Shown: piece after piece, positions 18,729 to 26,938 of the stretch
How positions within the stretch are numbered: the stretch's first letter is position 1
Layout: every line of letters starts with the position of its first letter
NCBI RefSeq assembly: GCF_025398035.1
Contig: NZ_CP104558.1
Span: 3,792,001-3,856,000 of the forward strand
Direction of reading: 5' to 3'
Length of the DNA: 64,000 bases
DNA from: Rossellomorea vietnamensis
Lineage (GTDB): Bacteria > Bacillota > Bacilli > Bacillales > Bacillaceae_B
Notes under the pieces: model-generated
What the model saw: the letters and a program-made list of their open reading frames with translations, nothing else
The model's database searches: none
Told to the model about the DNA's origin: nothing
Translations under genes and position numbers: made by a program

Positions 18729-18757
18729 TTGACTACTTCATTAAAAACAGGCATATA
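18729..18757 (+). promoter_or_regulatory. candidate promoter for pullulanase
   Basis: TTGACT, a 17-base spacer and CATATA lie in the 230-base gap before the pullulanase gene. The -10 is weak. Confidence 0.35.
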
Positions 18758-18907
18758 CCTTAATAAAAGATGAAAGATAGAGATGGGAAATGAAACCGTG
18801 AACAGCGGAGCAAATAGAAATGCAGTGAATACTATAAGGTAGCGGTCATTCTAACGAATACAGTTCTTATAGATGGCAGAGAGTCGGAAAATGTTAAACA
18901 AAAGTGG

Positions 18908-21055
18908 GTGGCAGAAGTGTTAGTCATTAGCAGGCATTATGACGCGTTTTTAGATACTTTCAATGTAATTACCATGATCCTTCCATACGATTATCATGAA
19001 GGAAATTCCAATCACTTCACCCTGGTCAAGGATGATGAAAAGATCGCTCTTCACATTGAAGAGAAGATCCCCCTGAATGATGCGATGAAATATGTGACGA
19101 CCATTCAGAGTGAAAAGATCATCTTAGGCGACACGTATGAAATCGTCGACGAGCATGGGACAAAGACGGACCTTCAGATCGGGGCGGTCATACGGACCGA
19201 AGAATTTGATCAAAGGTACTATTACGATGGAAATGACCTCGGTGTTACGTATCAGGATGGATGCACCGTATTCAAGGTATGGGCCCCTACAGCGACAGAG
19301 GTCCGGTTGAAGCTCAATTCCCCGGATGATGAAGAAATCCAATACCCGTATACGAGAATGGAAAACGGTGTATGGGAATGCCGGGTAGATCACGATATAG
19401 AAGGATATTTGTATTCGATCCTCCCGTGCATCAATCTCGTTTGGGATGAGCTGATCGATCCTTATGTGAAAGCGGTCTCATTGAATAGCGAGTGGGGCTG
19501 TGTCATCAATCCCGGGGAAAAGGTTGCTCCCCTCGCCCCATTAGCCTCACCGACGGATAGCGTGATTTACGAATTGAATATCAGGGATTTCTCTGCCCAG
19601 AAAGAGAGTGGAATGAAGTTTCGGGGGAAGTACAGCGCCTTTACGGAAAAAGGAACGAAGACACCGAAAGGATTCTCGAGCGGGATCGAATACTTGAAGG
19701 AGCTCGGCATCACACATGTGGAGCTGCTTCCCGTAAACGACTTCGACGGTGTGACGGATAACCCTTCTGATACCACCTATAATTGGGGATACAATCCTTT
19801 ATTTTTCAATGCACCTGAAGGGAGTTACAGCTTAAAGCCTGAAGATCCGTATGAGCGGATCAGGGAATTAAAAGCTGTGGTTCAAAGCCTTCACGATGAG
19901 AATATCAGGGTCATTCAGGACGTGGTCTACAACCACGTGTTCATCCGTGAACATTCCTCTTTTGAAAAACTCGTGCCCGGCTATTTTTTCCGACATGATG
20001 AAAATGGCTTACCGTCAAACGGGACGGGGGTAGGGAATGACTTTGCCTCAGAACGTCTCATGGCCAGGAAGTTCATTGTCGATTCGATTCTTTATTGGAT
20101 AAAAGAATACGGTGTCGACGGTTTCCGTTTTGATTTGATGGGAATCCTGGACGTCAAGACGATGACCGTGATCCGTGAAGAAGTGGATAAAGTGTTGCCG
20201 GGGGCGATTCTAATAGGAGAAGGGTGGGATCTGAATACGCCACTCCCTCCCCACCAAAAAGCCAATCTTCGGAATGCCCATCATCTTCAGGGAATCGGAC
20301 AATTCAATGATTGGTTCAGGGATACCATTAAAGGAAGCACGTTTAATTTATATGACAAAGGCTTTGCCCTCGGTCACGGACATCTCGAACAGAAGGTGGA
20401 GCTGGTCCTCACCGGCAGCATCGGAATGAAGAGCGGGGAACGGGGACTCTTTAAAGAACCCGCTCAATCCGTCAACTATGTAGAGTCCCATGATAACCAT
20501 ACCTTGTGGGATAAAATGAAGGCATGCATGAATGAAGAGGAAGAAACTCTTAAGGCCAGGCACAAATTAGCGACCACGATGGTGCTCTTGTCTCAAGGGA
20601 TCCCGTTTCTCCATGCGGGGCAGGAATTCTTCAGAACAAAAAAGGGAATCGAGAACAGCTATAACTCACCCGTAGAAATCAATCAGCTGGACTGGGTCAG
20701 AAGAGAAGAGTACGACGAAGTGGTCCGGTATGTGAAAGCCCTCATCCAGATACGGAAAAGTCACGGGGCCTTCCGTTTTCAACAAAGTGATTTGATCCGG
20801 GAGCATGTGAAAGTGTCCCACAGCAAGGCGAATCTCGTGGATGTCACCTATCAGAATGTCCATCCATATGGTCCATGGGATGAGATCCTCATGGTCTTTC
20901 ACTCGGATACAAAACCCTGCGAATATTCCCTCGCTGAAGGAAAACAATGGGTCTGTTTATCGGATGGCAATCAGGCAAGCGTAAGCGGCCTGTATGATGT
21001 GAAGGAGACTTCCATCACCCTCCGGCCGGTGTCTTCCTATGTATTTGTAAGGTGA
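18908..21055 (+). CDS. pulA: type I pullulanase (alpha-1,6 debranching enzyme)
   Basis: This 715-residue GH13 enzyme hydrolyses alpha-1,6 branch points of pullulan, glycogen or starch. The type I signature appears as YNWGYNP. Catalytic residues fit the GH13 pattern: nucleophile Asp409 in FRFDLMG, acid Glu438 in GEGWD, and the third Asp in ESHDNH. A CBM48-like domain (about 100-200) precedes the barrel. No signal peptide is visible, so it is probably intracellular, like B. subtilis AmyX. The start is GTG at 18908 or GTG 9 bases later; AGTGGGTGG could serve either. Confidence 0.92.
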   Translation: MAEVLVISRHYDAFLDTFNVITMILPYDYHEGNSNHFTLVKDDEKIALHIEEKIPLNDAMKYVTTIQSEKIILGDTYEIVDEHGTKTDLQIGAVIRTEEFDQRYYYDGNDLGVTYQDGCTVFKVWAPTATEVRLKLNSPDDEEIQYPYTRMENGVWECRVDHDIEGYLYSILPCINLVWDELIDPYVKAVSLNSEWGCVINPGEKVAPLAPLASPTDSVIYELNIRDFSAQKESGMKFRGKYSAFTEKGTKTPKGFSSGIEYLKELGITHVELLPVNDFDGVTDNPSDTTYNWGYNPLFFNAPEGSYSLKPEDPYERIRELKAVVQSLHDENIRVIQDVVYNHVFIREHSSFEKLVPGYFFRHDENGLPSNGTGVGNDFASERLMARKFIVDSILYWIKEYGVDGFRFDLMGILDVKTMTVIREEVDKVLPGAILIGEGWDLNTPLPPHQKANLRNAHHLQGIGQFNDWFRDTIKGSTFNLYDKGFALGHGHLEQKVELVLTGSIGMKSGERGLFKEPAQSVNYVESHDNHTLWDKMKACMNEEEETLKARHKLATTMVLLSQGIPFLHAGQEFFRTKKGIENSYNSPVEINQLDWVRREEYDEVVRYVKALIQIRKSHGAFRFQQSDLIREHVKVSHSKANLVDVTYQNVHPYGPWDEILMVFHSDTKPCEYSLAEGKQWVCLSDGNQASVSGLYDVKETSITLRPVSSYVFVR

Positions 21056-21071
21056 CCATTCATTCCAGTGC

Positions 21072-21100
21072 TTGACGAAAACGCAAGATGACGATAAAAT
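21072..21100 (+). promoter_or_regulatory. strong SigA promoter upstream of ytmP
   Basis: TTGACG (21072-21077), an exact 17-base spacer and TAAAAT (21095-21100). The expected start, about 21107, falls at the base of the next hairpin. Confidence 0.6.
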
Positions 21101-21106
21101 CGTAAA

Positions 21107-21157
21107 CAGATGGCTATTGATTTGTATTGCCCAATAGCTGTCTTTTTTATTTTATTA
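21107..21157 (+). terminator. hairpin and T-run downstream of pullulanase
   Basis: GCTATTG pairs with CAATAGC, with outer ACAG/CTGT, followed by TCTTTTTTATTTTATT. It should end the pullulanase transcript. It also lies immediately after the predicted start of the preceding promoter, so it could attenuate that transcript. Confidence 0.65.
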
Positions 21158-21246
21158 GACCTTTTAATAAGGCACCAACATGATAAAAAAGACCCTATAA
21201 ACGTGAACATATAAACATGACAAAGGACCAATAGAAGGTGAATATA

Positions 21247-22020
21247 TTGGAACACTTATTTGACCAAGATTGGGAAATAGTCCCCGCAGGCGGTGCGACG
21301 GGAGAAGCGTTCTTTGCTCAGTATCAGGAGCAGAGGTTATTTCTGAAGCGTAATTCTTCCCCTTTTGTGGCTGTTTTGTCAGCAGAAGGAATCGTGCCCA
21401 AGCTTGTTTGGACAAAACGAATGGAAAACGGGGACGTCATCACGGCACAACACTGGTTAAATGGGAGAGAGTTGAAGCCTGAAGAGATGAAGGACGAACG
21501 GGTGGCGAGGCTGCTGAACAAGATCCACTCCTCGAAGCCTCTTTCAACCATGCTCGAGCGGCTTGGGAAAGAACCGTTTCAACCGGAGCATATGCTGACG
21601 GAAGTGGAGACAGGGCTCGAGTTCGATCTTCTTTCATTGCCTGTCATCAGAGAAGCGCTTTCATTTCTTCAAAAGGAGCTTATGGAAGTACAACAGGATG
21701 AATATGTGGTCTGTCACGGAGATGTCAACCATAACAACTGGCTGCTGTCTGATTACAACCAGTTGTATTTAATTGACTGGGACGGAGCGATGATTGCAGA
21801 TCCGGCTTTTGATGTAGGCTTGCTGTTATACTGGTATATCCCTGAGGATCAGTGGGAAAGCTGGCTTACCCAGTATGGTGCCGAGCTTACGGATAACTTG
21901 AAGCTGCGCATGAAATGGTATGTGGTGGCTCAGACGATCCTATCCATCCAATGGCATAAGGGGAAAGCCCGTTTCCACGAAATGAATCATTGGATTCAAT
22001 ATTTACACAAGGTGATATGA
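21247..22020 (+). CDS. ytmP: phosphotransferase-family protein YtmP (aminoglycoside/choline kinase-like)
   Basis: This 257-residue protein has the APH/choline-kinase fold. The Brenner loop CHGDVNHNNWLL and the metal motif LIDWDGA are intact, so it is probably an active kinase of a small molecule. The substrate is unknown. I chose the TTG at 21247 (EHLFDQDW), with AGAAGGTG about six bases upstream; a GTG nine bases earlier overlaps that site. The stop is one base from the stop of ytzH on the other strand, with no terminator between them. Confidence 0.82.
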   Translation: MEHLFDQDWEIVPAGGATGEAFFAQYQEQRLFLKRNSSPFVAVLSAEGIVPKLVWTKRMENGDVITAQHWLNGRELKPEEMKDERVARLLNKIHSSKPLSTMLERLGKEPFQPEHMLTEVETGLEFDLLSLPVIREALSFLQKELMEVQQDEYVVCHGDVNHNNWLLSDYNQLYLIDWDGAMIADPAFDVGLLLYWYIPEDQWESWLTQYGAELTDNLKLRMKWYVVAQTILSIQWHKGKARFHEMNHWIQYLHKVI

Positions 22021-22021
22021 A

Positions 22022-22300
22022 TCAGGAATAGCTGTTCATATCCGTGACCCATTGGGACAGGTTTTGCTTATTCGTCGTAATATGGTTCGTTAAGTCAGAT
22101 GAGGAAATCCCGCTCTGACTGTATTGATAAATTTCCTGCAAAACGGGTTTGACGTTTTCGTGAATATCGGCATTGACCATCAATGACTTAACCAACCGTT
22201 CAACCTGCTCACATTCCGAAACCGAACCGCAGCAATCCGTCGAATGGTTGCTTAATATATCTGATAACAACTGCATTTGATTCTGTGAATTTAAAGGCAT
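22022..22300 (-). CDS. ytzH: YtzH-like protein
   Basis: This 92-residue soluble helical protein of unknown function matches B. subtilis YtzH by position between ytmP and trmB. It contains a Cys pair (DCCGSVSECEQ) near residue 22 that could bind metal or form a disulfide. The ATG at 22300 follows AAAGGGTG on the reverse strand; an extension to 22363 has no ribosome site. The forward ytmP transcript probably runs antisense over the whole gene. Confidence 0.75.
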   Translation of the reverse strand: MPLNSQNQMQLLSDILSNHSTDCCGSVSECEQVERLVKSLMVNADIHENVKPVLQEIYQYSQSGISSSDLTNHITTNKQNLSQWVTDMNSYS

Positions 22301-22375
22301 CGGGTACACCCTTTCATTTTTCGTATGGTGGAATGAAACACGTACATCCCAAGGGCCCTTCAAATGAACAGACCC

Positions 22376-22415
22376 AAAAAGGAATTCACTGTTAGTGTGT
22401 GAATTCCTTTTTCAA
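22376..22415 (+). terminator. strong hairpin terminator beyond the 5' end of ytzH
   Basis: AAAAAGGAATTCAC pairs with GTGAATTCCTTTTT. It is the first good forward terminator after ytmP and lies upstream of the ytzH start, so it would end a ytmP message that is antisense to ytzH. Confidence 0.75.
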
Positions 22416-22431
22416 TTATGCGCCCTTTTTT

Positions 22432-22445
22432 GAGGGACGGACCTC
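22432..22445. repeat. second copy of the GAGGGACGGACCTC motif
   Basis: This 14-base string is identical to the left arm of the leuS terminator (5444-5457). No matching inverted arm is visible nearby. Confidence 0.6.
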
Positions 22446-22474
22446 CACCGGGCGCTCCATTCCATTTTTGGCTC

Positions 22475-22503
22475 TTGCATAGGACGGGGAGTCATGGTAT
22501 GGT
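22475..22503 (+). promoter_or_regulatory. candidate trmB promoter
   Basis: TTGCAT, a 17-base spacer and TATGGT, with a TGG extended -10, lie about 30 bases before trmB. Confidence 0.4.
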
Positions 22504-22533
22504 TTTTTCGATAATAAAAAATGAGGTGTCTAC

Positions 22534-23181
22534 ATGCGTTTACGTCATAAACCATGGGCTTCTGAGAAAATCAGTGATCATCCACAGTATGTTGTGGCAG
22601 AACCCCAGGAGAAAAAAGGTCAATGGAACAAAGAGTTTGGTAATGATAACCCGATCCATATCGAGGTAGGGACAGGAAAAGGTCAATTCGTCACGGAAAT
22701 GGCAAGGGCCAATCCGGACGTTAATTATATTGGAATCGAGTTATATGAAAGTGTCATCGTGACGGCTCTTGATCGTCTGATCGAAGCGGAACTTCCGAAC
22801 GTTAAGCTGTTGAATGTCGATGCGAGGAATCTCACGGAATACTTCGAAGCGGGAGAAGTGGATAGAGTGTATCTGAACTTCTCTGATCCATGGCCGAAGA
22901 ATCGCCATGAAAAACGCCGCCTGACGTACAAGGACTTCTTATCCATGTATGAGCAAATCCTGATCAAGGGCGGGGAAATCCACTTCAAAACAGATAATCA
23001 AGGATTATTCGAGTACTCCTTAAAGAGTTTCTCATGGTACGGACTTCATCTGAATTTCTTAAGCCTCGACCTTCATAACAGTGAATTCGAAGGCAATATC
23101 ATGACAGAATACGAAGAGAAATTCTCAGCCAAAGGGCAAAGGATCTACCGTGTCGAAGCCCAGTTTCAACATCAAGCATAA
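22534..23181 (+). CDS. trmB: tRNA (guanine(46)-N7)-methyltransferase
   Basis: This 215-residue SAM-dependent enzyme methylates G46 in the variable loop of tRNA. The SAM-binding motif appears as [12 protein letters not shown] (about residues 47-58). The TrmB signature [16 protein letters not shown], with the catalytic Asp, is intact. The ATG follows GAGGTGTCTAC. The place between ytzH and ytnP matches B. subtilis ytmQ/trmB. Confidence 0.96.
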   Translation: MRLRHKPWASEKISDHPQYVVAEPQEKKGQWNKEFGNDNPIHIEVGTGKGQFVTEMARANPDVNYIGIELYESVIVTALDRLIEAELPNVKLLNVDARNLTEYFEAGEVDRVYLNFSDPWPKNRHEKRRLTYKDFLSMYEQILIKGGEIHFKTDNQGLFEYSLKSFSWYGLHLNFLSLDLHNSEFEGNIMTEYEEKFSAKGQRIYRVEAQFQHQA

Positions 23182-23189
23182 GAGAGAGG

Positions 23190-23220
23190 CCGCCCTGTGA
23201 AGTCGCAGGGCGGTTTTTTG
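23190..23220 (+). terminator. terminator of trmB
   Basis: CCGCCCTG pairs with CAGGGCGG around loop TGAAGTCG, then TTTTTT. Confidence 0.85.
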
Positions 23221-23296
23221 ATTGGCGAGGCATTCGCCTACAAGTTGTCCATCTATTCTGATAAAATGAAGGGGTATGAACAAAGGAGGAATCAGG

Positions 23297-24139
23297 ATGG
23301 AAACGTTGAAGGTTGGAGATCTGACGATACACTGGTTAAACGGCGGCGTGACGCACATGGATGGGGGAGCCATGTTTGGAGTGGTTCCAAAGCCGCTGTG
23401 GTCCAAGAAGTATGAAGTCAATGAATACAATCAGATTGAATTGCGAACCGACCCGCTATTCTTCCAGTGGGAAGGGAAAAATGTATTGATCGAATCGGGT
23501 ATCGGCAAAGGGAAACTGAATGAAAAACAAAAGCGTAATTACGGTGTGCATGAGGAATCGGATATTGAAGCATCCCTTTCATCCCTTGGCCTTACGCCAA
23601 ACGATATTGATGTGGTCTTGATGACGCACATGCACTTTGACCATGCTTGCGGATTGACGAAGTTCGAGGGAGAGGAACTGGTTCCTGTCTTCCCGAATGC
23701 CGTCATCTACACCTCTCAGGTGGAATGGGATGAGATGAGGAATCCCAACGTGCGCTCCCGCAATACATACTGGAAGGAAAATTGGGAAAGCATTCAGTCA
23801 CAAGTGGAAACGTTCAAAGGCGAGATAGAGGTCCTTCCAGGGATCAAGATGGTTCACACCGGAGGTCACAGTGACGGCCATTCGATCATCCTCATAGAGC
23901 ATGGCAAAGAGACATTCATTCATATGGCAGATATCATGCCGACCCACGCACACAAGAATCCATTATGGGTACTAGCTTATGATGACTATCCGATGACGTC
24001 CATCGGGGCAAAAGAAAAATGGATAGGGAAAGCGATTGAAGAAGAATTCTGGTTCCTTTTCTATCATGATGCGGTATACAGAGGCATCAAGTGGAATAAG
24101 GACGGGGAAATCATGGATAAGGTAATGAGAGAAAAATAA
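23297..24139 (+). CDS. ytnP: YtnP-like metallo-beta-lactamase-fold lactonase
   Basis: This 280-residue MBL-fold hydrolase carries the zinc motif HxHxDH as His111, His113, Asp115 and His116 in [12 protein letters not shown] later GGHSDGH supplies another ligand. B. subtilis YtnP is described as a lactonase that quenches quorum-sensing or streptomycete signals. The AHL-lactonase-like N-terminus (LTIHWLNGG) supports that family. I chose the ATG at 23297, behind a perfect AAAGGAGG; the upstream frame contains that site. Confidence 0.88.
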   Translation: METLKVGDLTIHWLNGGVTHMDGGAMFGVVPKPLWSKKYEVNEYNQIELRTDPLFFQWEGKNVLIESGIGKGKLNEKQKRNYGVHEESDIEASLSSLGLTPNDIDVVLMTHMHFDHACGLTKFEGEELVPVFPNAVIYTSQVEWDEMRNPNVRSRNTYWKENWESIQSQVETFKGEIEVLPGIKMVHTGGHSDGHSIILIEHGKETFIHMADIMPTHAHKNPLWVLAYDDYPMTSIGAKEKWIGKAIEEEFWFLFYHDAVYRGIKWNKDGEIMDKVMREK

Positions 24140-24144
24140 GAAAA

Positions 24145-24183
24145 GGATGATCCCGGAGATAATCGGGATCATCCCATTTTTTT
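24145..24183 (+). terminator. bidirectional terminator between ytnP and ytzB
   Basis: GGATGATCCCG pairs with CGGGATCATCC around an 8-base loop. A T run follows on the forward strand and an A run precedes. Confidence 0.8.
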
Positions 24184-24496
24184 ACACTAAAGGGTATACA
24201 TCCACAACGGTACCGGTATAAGCGTCAGCTACGAACTCATACTGCTCAAGCTCACCGTTTTTCCGTCTTGATATGCCGCCTTTATACACTTTGGTGCTGA
24301 CGGAGTGCTTCTGATAGTCTTCAGGCTTCATCCCGATCCATGAACCATCGATGCCGCCTTCTTTTTTGAAAGAAAGTTTGACGTCTTTTAATACTTTTTC
24401 AGCAGAAATAAGGCGGGAATCATCAAGCTTTTCTTTAAGCAGATAACCGCCCGCTGCTCCGATCCCGATTCCAAATACAAAAGATTTCCAGTTCAT
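24182..24496 (-). CDS. ytzB: PepSY-domain membrane-anchored protein YtzB
   Basis: This 104-residue protein has a short hydrophobic N-terminus (residues 4-20, FVFGIGIGAAGGYLL) that probably anchors it in the membrane. A PepSY-like domain follows and ends with VADAYTGTVVDVYPL, the typical closing strand. PepSY domains often inhibit peptidases or occur in envelope proteins; the role here is unknown. It faces ytnP and is divergent from ytoP. Confidence 0.78.
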   Translation of the reverse strand: MNWKSFVFGIGIGAAGGYLLKEKLDDSRLISAEKVLKDVKLSFKKEGGIDGSWIGMKPEDYQKHSVSTKVYKGGISRRKNGELEQYEFVADAYTGTVVDVYPLV

Positions 24497-24728
24497 CCTT
24501 TATTCCCTCCACAGGCTAATTTCACGTGCCGGAACCCTCGGACCGTCCATCTTGGTCCATTCAAGCCTTGCCGGCAATGATCGATAATTTGTCATCCTTA
24601 GGTACATTCTATCAAAGAAAACAGAAAAAAGAGAACTGCTTTTATTCTCAATAGGTGGTAAGAGGTGCGAAAGTTCTGTAAAATAAGATTATACATACTG
24701 CAGATTTTATATAAAAGGGGCATAAGAC
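24497..24728. other. divergent intergenic region between ytzB and ytoP
   Basis: This 230-base AT-rich gap must hold promoters for both genes. I see TAAAAT and TATACA boxes near 24680-24695 but no confident -35 partner. Confidence 0.4.
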
Positions 24729-25802
24729 ATGAAACAAGATACGTTAGAGTTATTTAAGACATTGACTGAATTACAGGGAGCTCCCGGTAATGAGCATGCG
24801 GTCCGGGCATTTATGAAAGAACATTTATCCCGGTACTCTGATGAAATCGTTCAAGATCGATTGGGTGGAGTATTCGGTGTAAGAAAAGGAAGCGATCAGG
24901 ATCCCGTTGTCATGGTTGCCGGGCACATGGATGAAGTCGGCTTCATGGTTACATCGATTACAGACAATGGAATGATCCGTTTTCAAACCCTCGGCGGCTG
25001 GTGGAGCCAGGTGCTGCTTGCTCAGCGGGTCCAGATCATGACAGATAACGGGCCGGTGACAGGTGTGATTGGAAGTATACCGCCTCACCTGTTAGGGGAA
25101 GAACAGCGCCGCAAGCCGATGGACATCAAGAATATGCTCATCGATATCGGTGCGGATGATCGGGAAAATGCCCGTGAAATCGGAATCAAACCTGGTCAGC
25201 AGATTGTACCGATCTGTCCATTCACCCCGATGGCCAATGAGAAGAAGATCTTGGCCAAGGCTTGGGATAACCGCTATGGATGCGGATTATCCATTGAATT
25301 ATTAAAAGAGCTTCAGGGCGTGAACCTGCCCAACACCCTTTACTCCGGTGCGACGGTTCAGGAGGAAGTGGGACTTCGCGGCGCCCAGACAGCAGCCAAT
25401 ATGATCAATCCGGATATTTTCTTTGCCCTCGATGCGAGTCCGGCAAATGATATGTCAGGGGATAAGAATGAATTTGGTCAACTTGGAAAAGGGGCACTGC
25501 TCCGCATTCTCGACCGTTCCATGGTCACGCACAGGGGAATCAGGGAATTTGTTCTGGATACAGCGGAGTCAAACGACATTCCGTATCAGTACTTTGTCTC
25601 ACAAGGCGGTACAGATGCCGGAAGGGTGCACATGTCCAATGAAGGTGTCCCGAGTGCGGTAGTGGGTATCTGTTCGAGATATATCCACACTCATGCGTCC
25701 ATGATCCATGTAGATGATTATGCGGCAGCCAAAGAGCTGATCGTCAAGTTAGTGAAAGAATGCGACCGCTCGACCATCGAAACCATTAAATCCAATGGAT
25801 GA
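24729..25802 (+). CDS. ytoP: M42-family aminopeptidase (YtoP, glutamyl aminopeptidase-like)
   Basis: This 357-residue dinuclear-zinc peptidase of family M42 probably removes N-terminal residues from peptides in the cytosol as a large oligomer. Metal and catalytic motifs are [10 protein letters not shown] (His66, Asp68), [11 protein letters not shown], and [11 protein letters not shown] with the Glu-Glu pair. [11 protein letters not shown] and a late TDAGRVHM complete the site. The ATG follows AAAAGGGGCATAAGAC. Older annotations of this family as endoglucanase are unreliable. Confidence 0.92.
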   Translation: MKQDTLELFKTLTELQGAPGNEHAVRAFMKEHLSRYSDEIVQDRLGGVFGVRKGSDQDPVVMVAGHMDEVGFMVTSITDNGMIRFQTLGGWWSQVLLAQRVQIMTDNGPVTGVIGSIPPHLLGEEQRRKPMDIKNMLIDIGADDRENAREIGIKPGQQIVPICPFTPMANEKKILAKAWDNRYGCGLSIELLKELQGVNLPNTLYSGATVQEEVGLRGAQTAANMINPDIFFALDASPANDMSGDKNEFGQLGKGALLRILDRSMVTHRGIREFVLDTAESNDIPYQYFVSQGGTDAGRVHMSNEGVPSAVVGICSRYIHTHASMIHVDDYAAAKELIVKLVKECDRSTIETIKSNG

Positions 25803-25827
25803 TCACCACTAAAAAAATAGGATAGGG

Positions 25828-25863
25828 CTGTCTCAATCATATTCAAGTTGGGACAGCTTTTTT
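25828..25863 (+). terminator. terminator of ytoP
   Basis: GCTGTCTCAA pairs with TTGGGACAGC, then TTTTTTAT. Confidence 0.75.
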
Positions 25864-25908
25864 ATGGAGAGAAAAAAAGGCGTTTGTCAGACCTTTTAGA
25901 AATGAGGT

Positions 25909-26433
25909 ATGAATTTGTTGAAGATAGCAATCGGAACAACGAATCCAGCGAAGGTGCAAGCGATACAAAAGGTGTTCGAGGAGCAATACAAGGAGGTTCA
26001 GTTCCAGTGCCTGAAAACCGAGTCCCATGTCAGTGAGCAGCCCATGACCGATCAGGAGACGATCGAAGGCGCATTGAACCGCGCAAAAAATGTTCTCAAG
26101 GTAACAGATTGTGATGTAGGGATCGGCCTTGAAGGGGGAGTATCAGAATCCCTCTACGGAATGTTCGTCTGTAACTGGGGGGCCCTCGTCGACAGGCAGG
26201 GGAACGAAATCATCGGCGGTGGTGCCAGGATTGCCCTGCCAAACGAAATCAGCCGGGAATTAAAAGCAGGGAAAGAGCTCGGACCCCTGATGGATGAGTA
26301 TACCCAGCGGACGGGAATCAGGAAGAAAGAAGGGGCCGTGGGGATATTCACCAATGGACTCGTTACAAGGGAAACGATGTTCCTGCACGTCGTTCAGCTC
26401 CTGCTTGGGCAGTGGCAATACCGGACAAAATAA
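25909..26433 (+). CDS. inosine/xanthosine triphosphatase-like DUF84 protein (YjjX family)
   Basis: This 174-residue protein begins KIAIGTTNPAKVQAI, the nucleotide-binding start shared by the DUF84/YjjX and Ham1 folds. It continues with GIGLEGGVSE, as in enzymes that hydrolyse non-canonical ITP and XTP. It probably cleans the nucleotide pool. The start is ATG at 25909 or one of the TTG codons at 25915 and 25918, which are better spaced from GAGGT. The gap to the next gene is about 120 bases. Confidence 0.82.
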   Translation: MNLLKIAIGTTNPAKVQAIQKVFEEQYKEVQFQCLKTESHVSEQPMTDQETIEGALNRAKNVLKVTDCDVGIGLEGGVSESLYGMFVCNWGALVDRQGNEIIGGGARIALPNEISRELKAGKELGPLMDEYTQRTGIRKKEGAVGIFTNGLVTRETMFLHVVQLLLGQWQYRTK

Positions 26434-26504
26434 TCTTATGTATATCTGTCCTTCCAAGGTACTTGGCCCATACCAATTTCACTGGTCCTTCATAGGATGG
26501 AGTA

Positions 26505-26528
26505 TATCAGACTTTCTATTATCTGATA
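26505..26528. promoter_or_regulatory. dyad upstream of the Cys-rich gene
   Basis: TATCAGA and TCTGATA form a perfect 7-bp inverted repeat with a 10-base spacer. It ends 11 bases before the AAGGAGG ribosome site at about 26539, so it could be an operator or a 5' UTR hairpin. Confidence 0.35.
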
Positions 26529-26554
26529 AATTCTTTCTAAGGAGGTTAGAATTT

Positions 26555-26854
26555 ATGGGATGCAACTATTGTAACGACCGAGTTGGCGGACGCCGTGATG
26601 ATCGTCGCGACGATTGTCGTGACCGTGGTTTCTGTTGCGACTGGGATAAATTCCTTTTTGGGGACAGAAGAAGATGTAACTTGTTTGGGGCGAATGAGGA
26701 TCGTAGACGATGCGGATGCGATAGAGACAACGTACGAGGAGCAGAAGACCGTAACAGAGGATGCAGAGGCAGAAGAGGCGATGATGACAATCGTGGAAGA
26801 TGCGGATGCAAGAGACACAAGCGCTGCGGTTGTGGCTGCGGACTTTTCTGGTAA
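26555..26854 (+). CDS. Cys/Arg/Asp-rich small protein of unknown family
   Basis: This 99-residue protein contains 14 Cys, 24 Arg and 16 Asp. It has repeated RRDD, DRRRC and RGRCGC patterns, Cys-x-Cys pairs at 53/55, 83/85 and 91/93/95, and ends CGCGCGLFW. The ATG is preceded by a perfect AAGGAGG, and a terminator follows directly, so expression is likely. There is no signal peptide or membrane segment. The composition resembles structural spore-coat or crust proteins that cross-link through disulfides, or a metal-binding protein; both are guesses. I do not recognise a family. Confidence 0.7.
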   Translation: MGCNYCNDRVGGRRDDRRDDCRDRGFCCDWDKFLFGDRRRCNLFGANEDRRRCGCDRDNVRGAEDRNRGCRGRRGDDDNRGRCGCKRHKRCGCGCGLFW

Positions 26855-26860
26855 GAACAG

Positions 26861-26893
26861 GGGAACCCCGTTGTGAATGGGGTTCTCTTTTTT
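26861..26893 (+). terminator. terminator of the Cys-rich gene
   Basis: GGAACCCC pairs with GGGGTTCT, then CTTTTTT. Confidence 0.75.
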
Positions 26894-26897
26894 ATGC

Positions 26898-26933
26898 GAA
26901 AAAATCCCCCTGAAACAAGTCCAGGGGGATTGA
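26898..26933 (-). terminator. terminator of the peptide transporter gene
   Basis: ATCCCCCTG pairs with CAGGGGGAT; on the reverse strand a T run follows. Confidence 0.75.
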
Positions 26934-26938
26934 AATGC

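Noticed and set aside
26583-26876. A second forward frame overlapping the Cys-rich gene
   Set aside because: It is a frame-shifted shadow with low-complexity Val/Ala/Asp runs. The AAGGAGG site is placed for the ATG at 26555.
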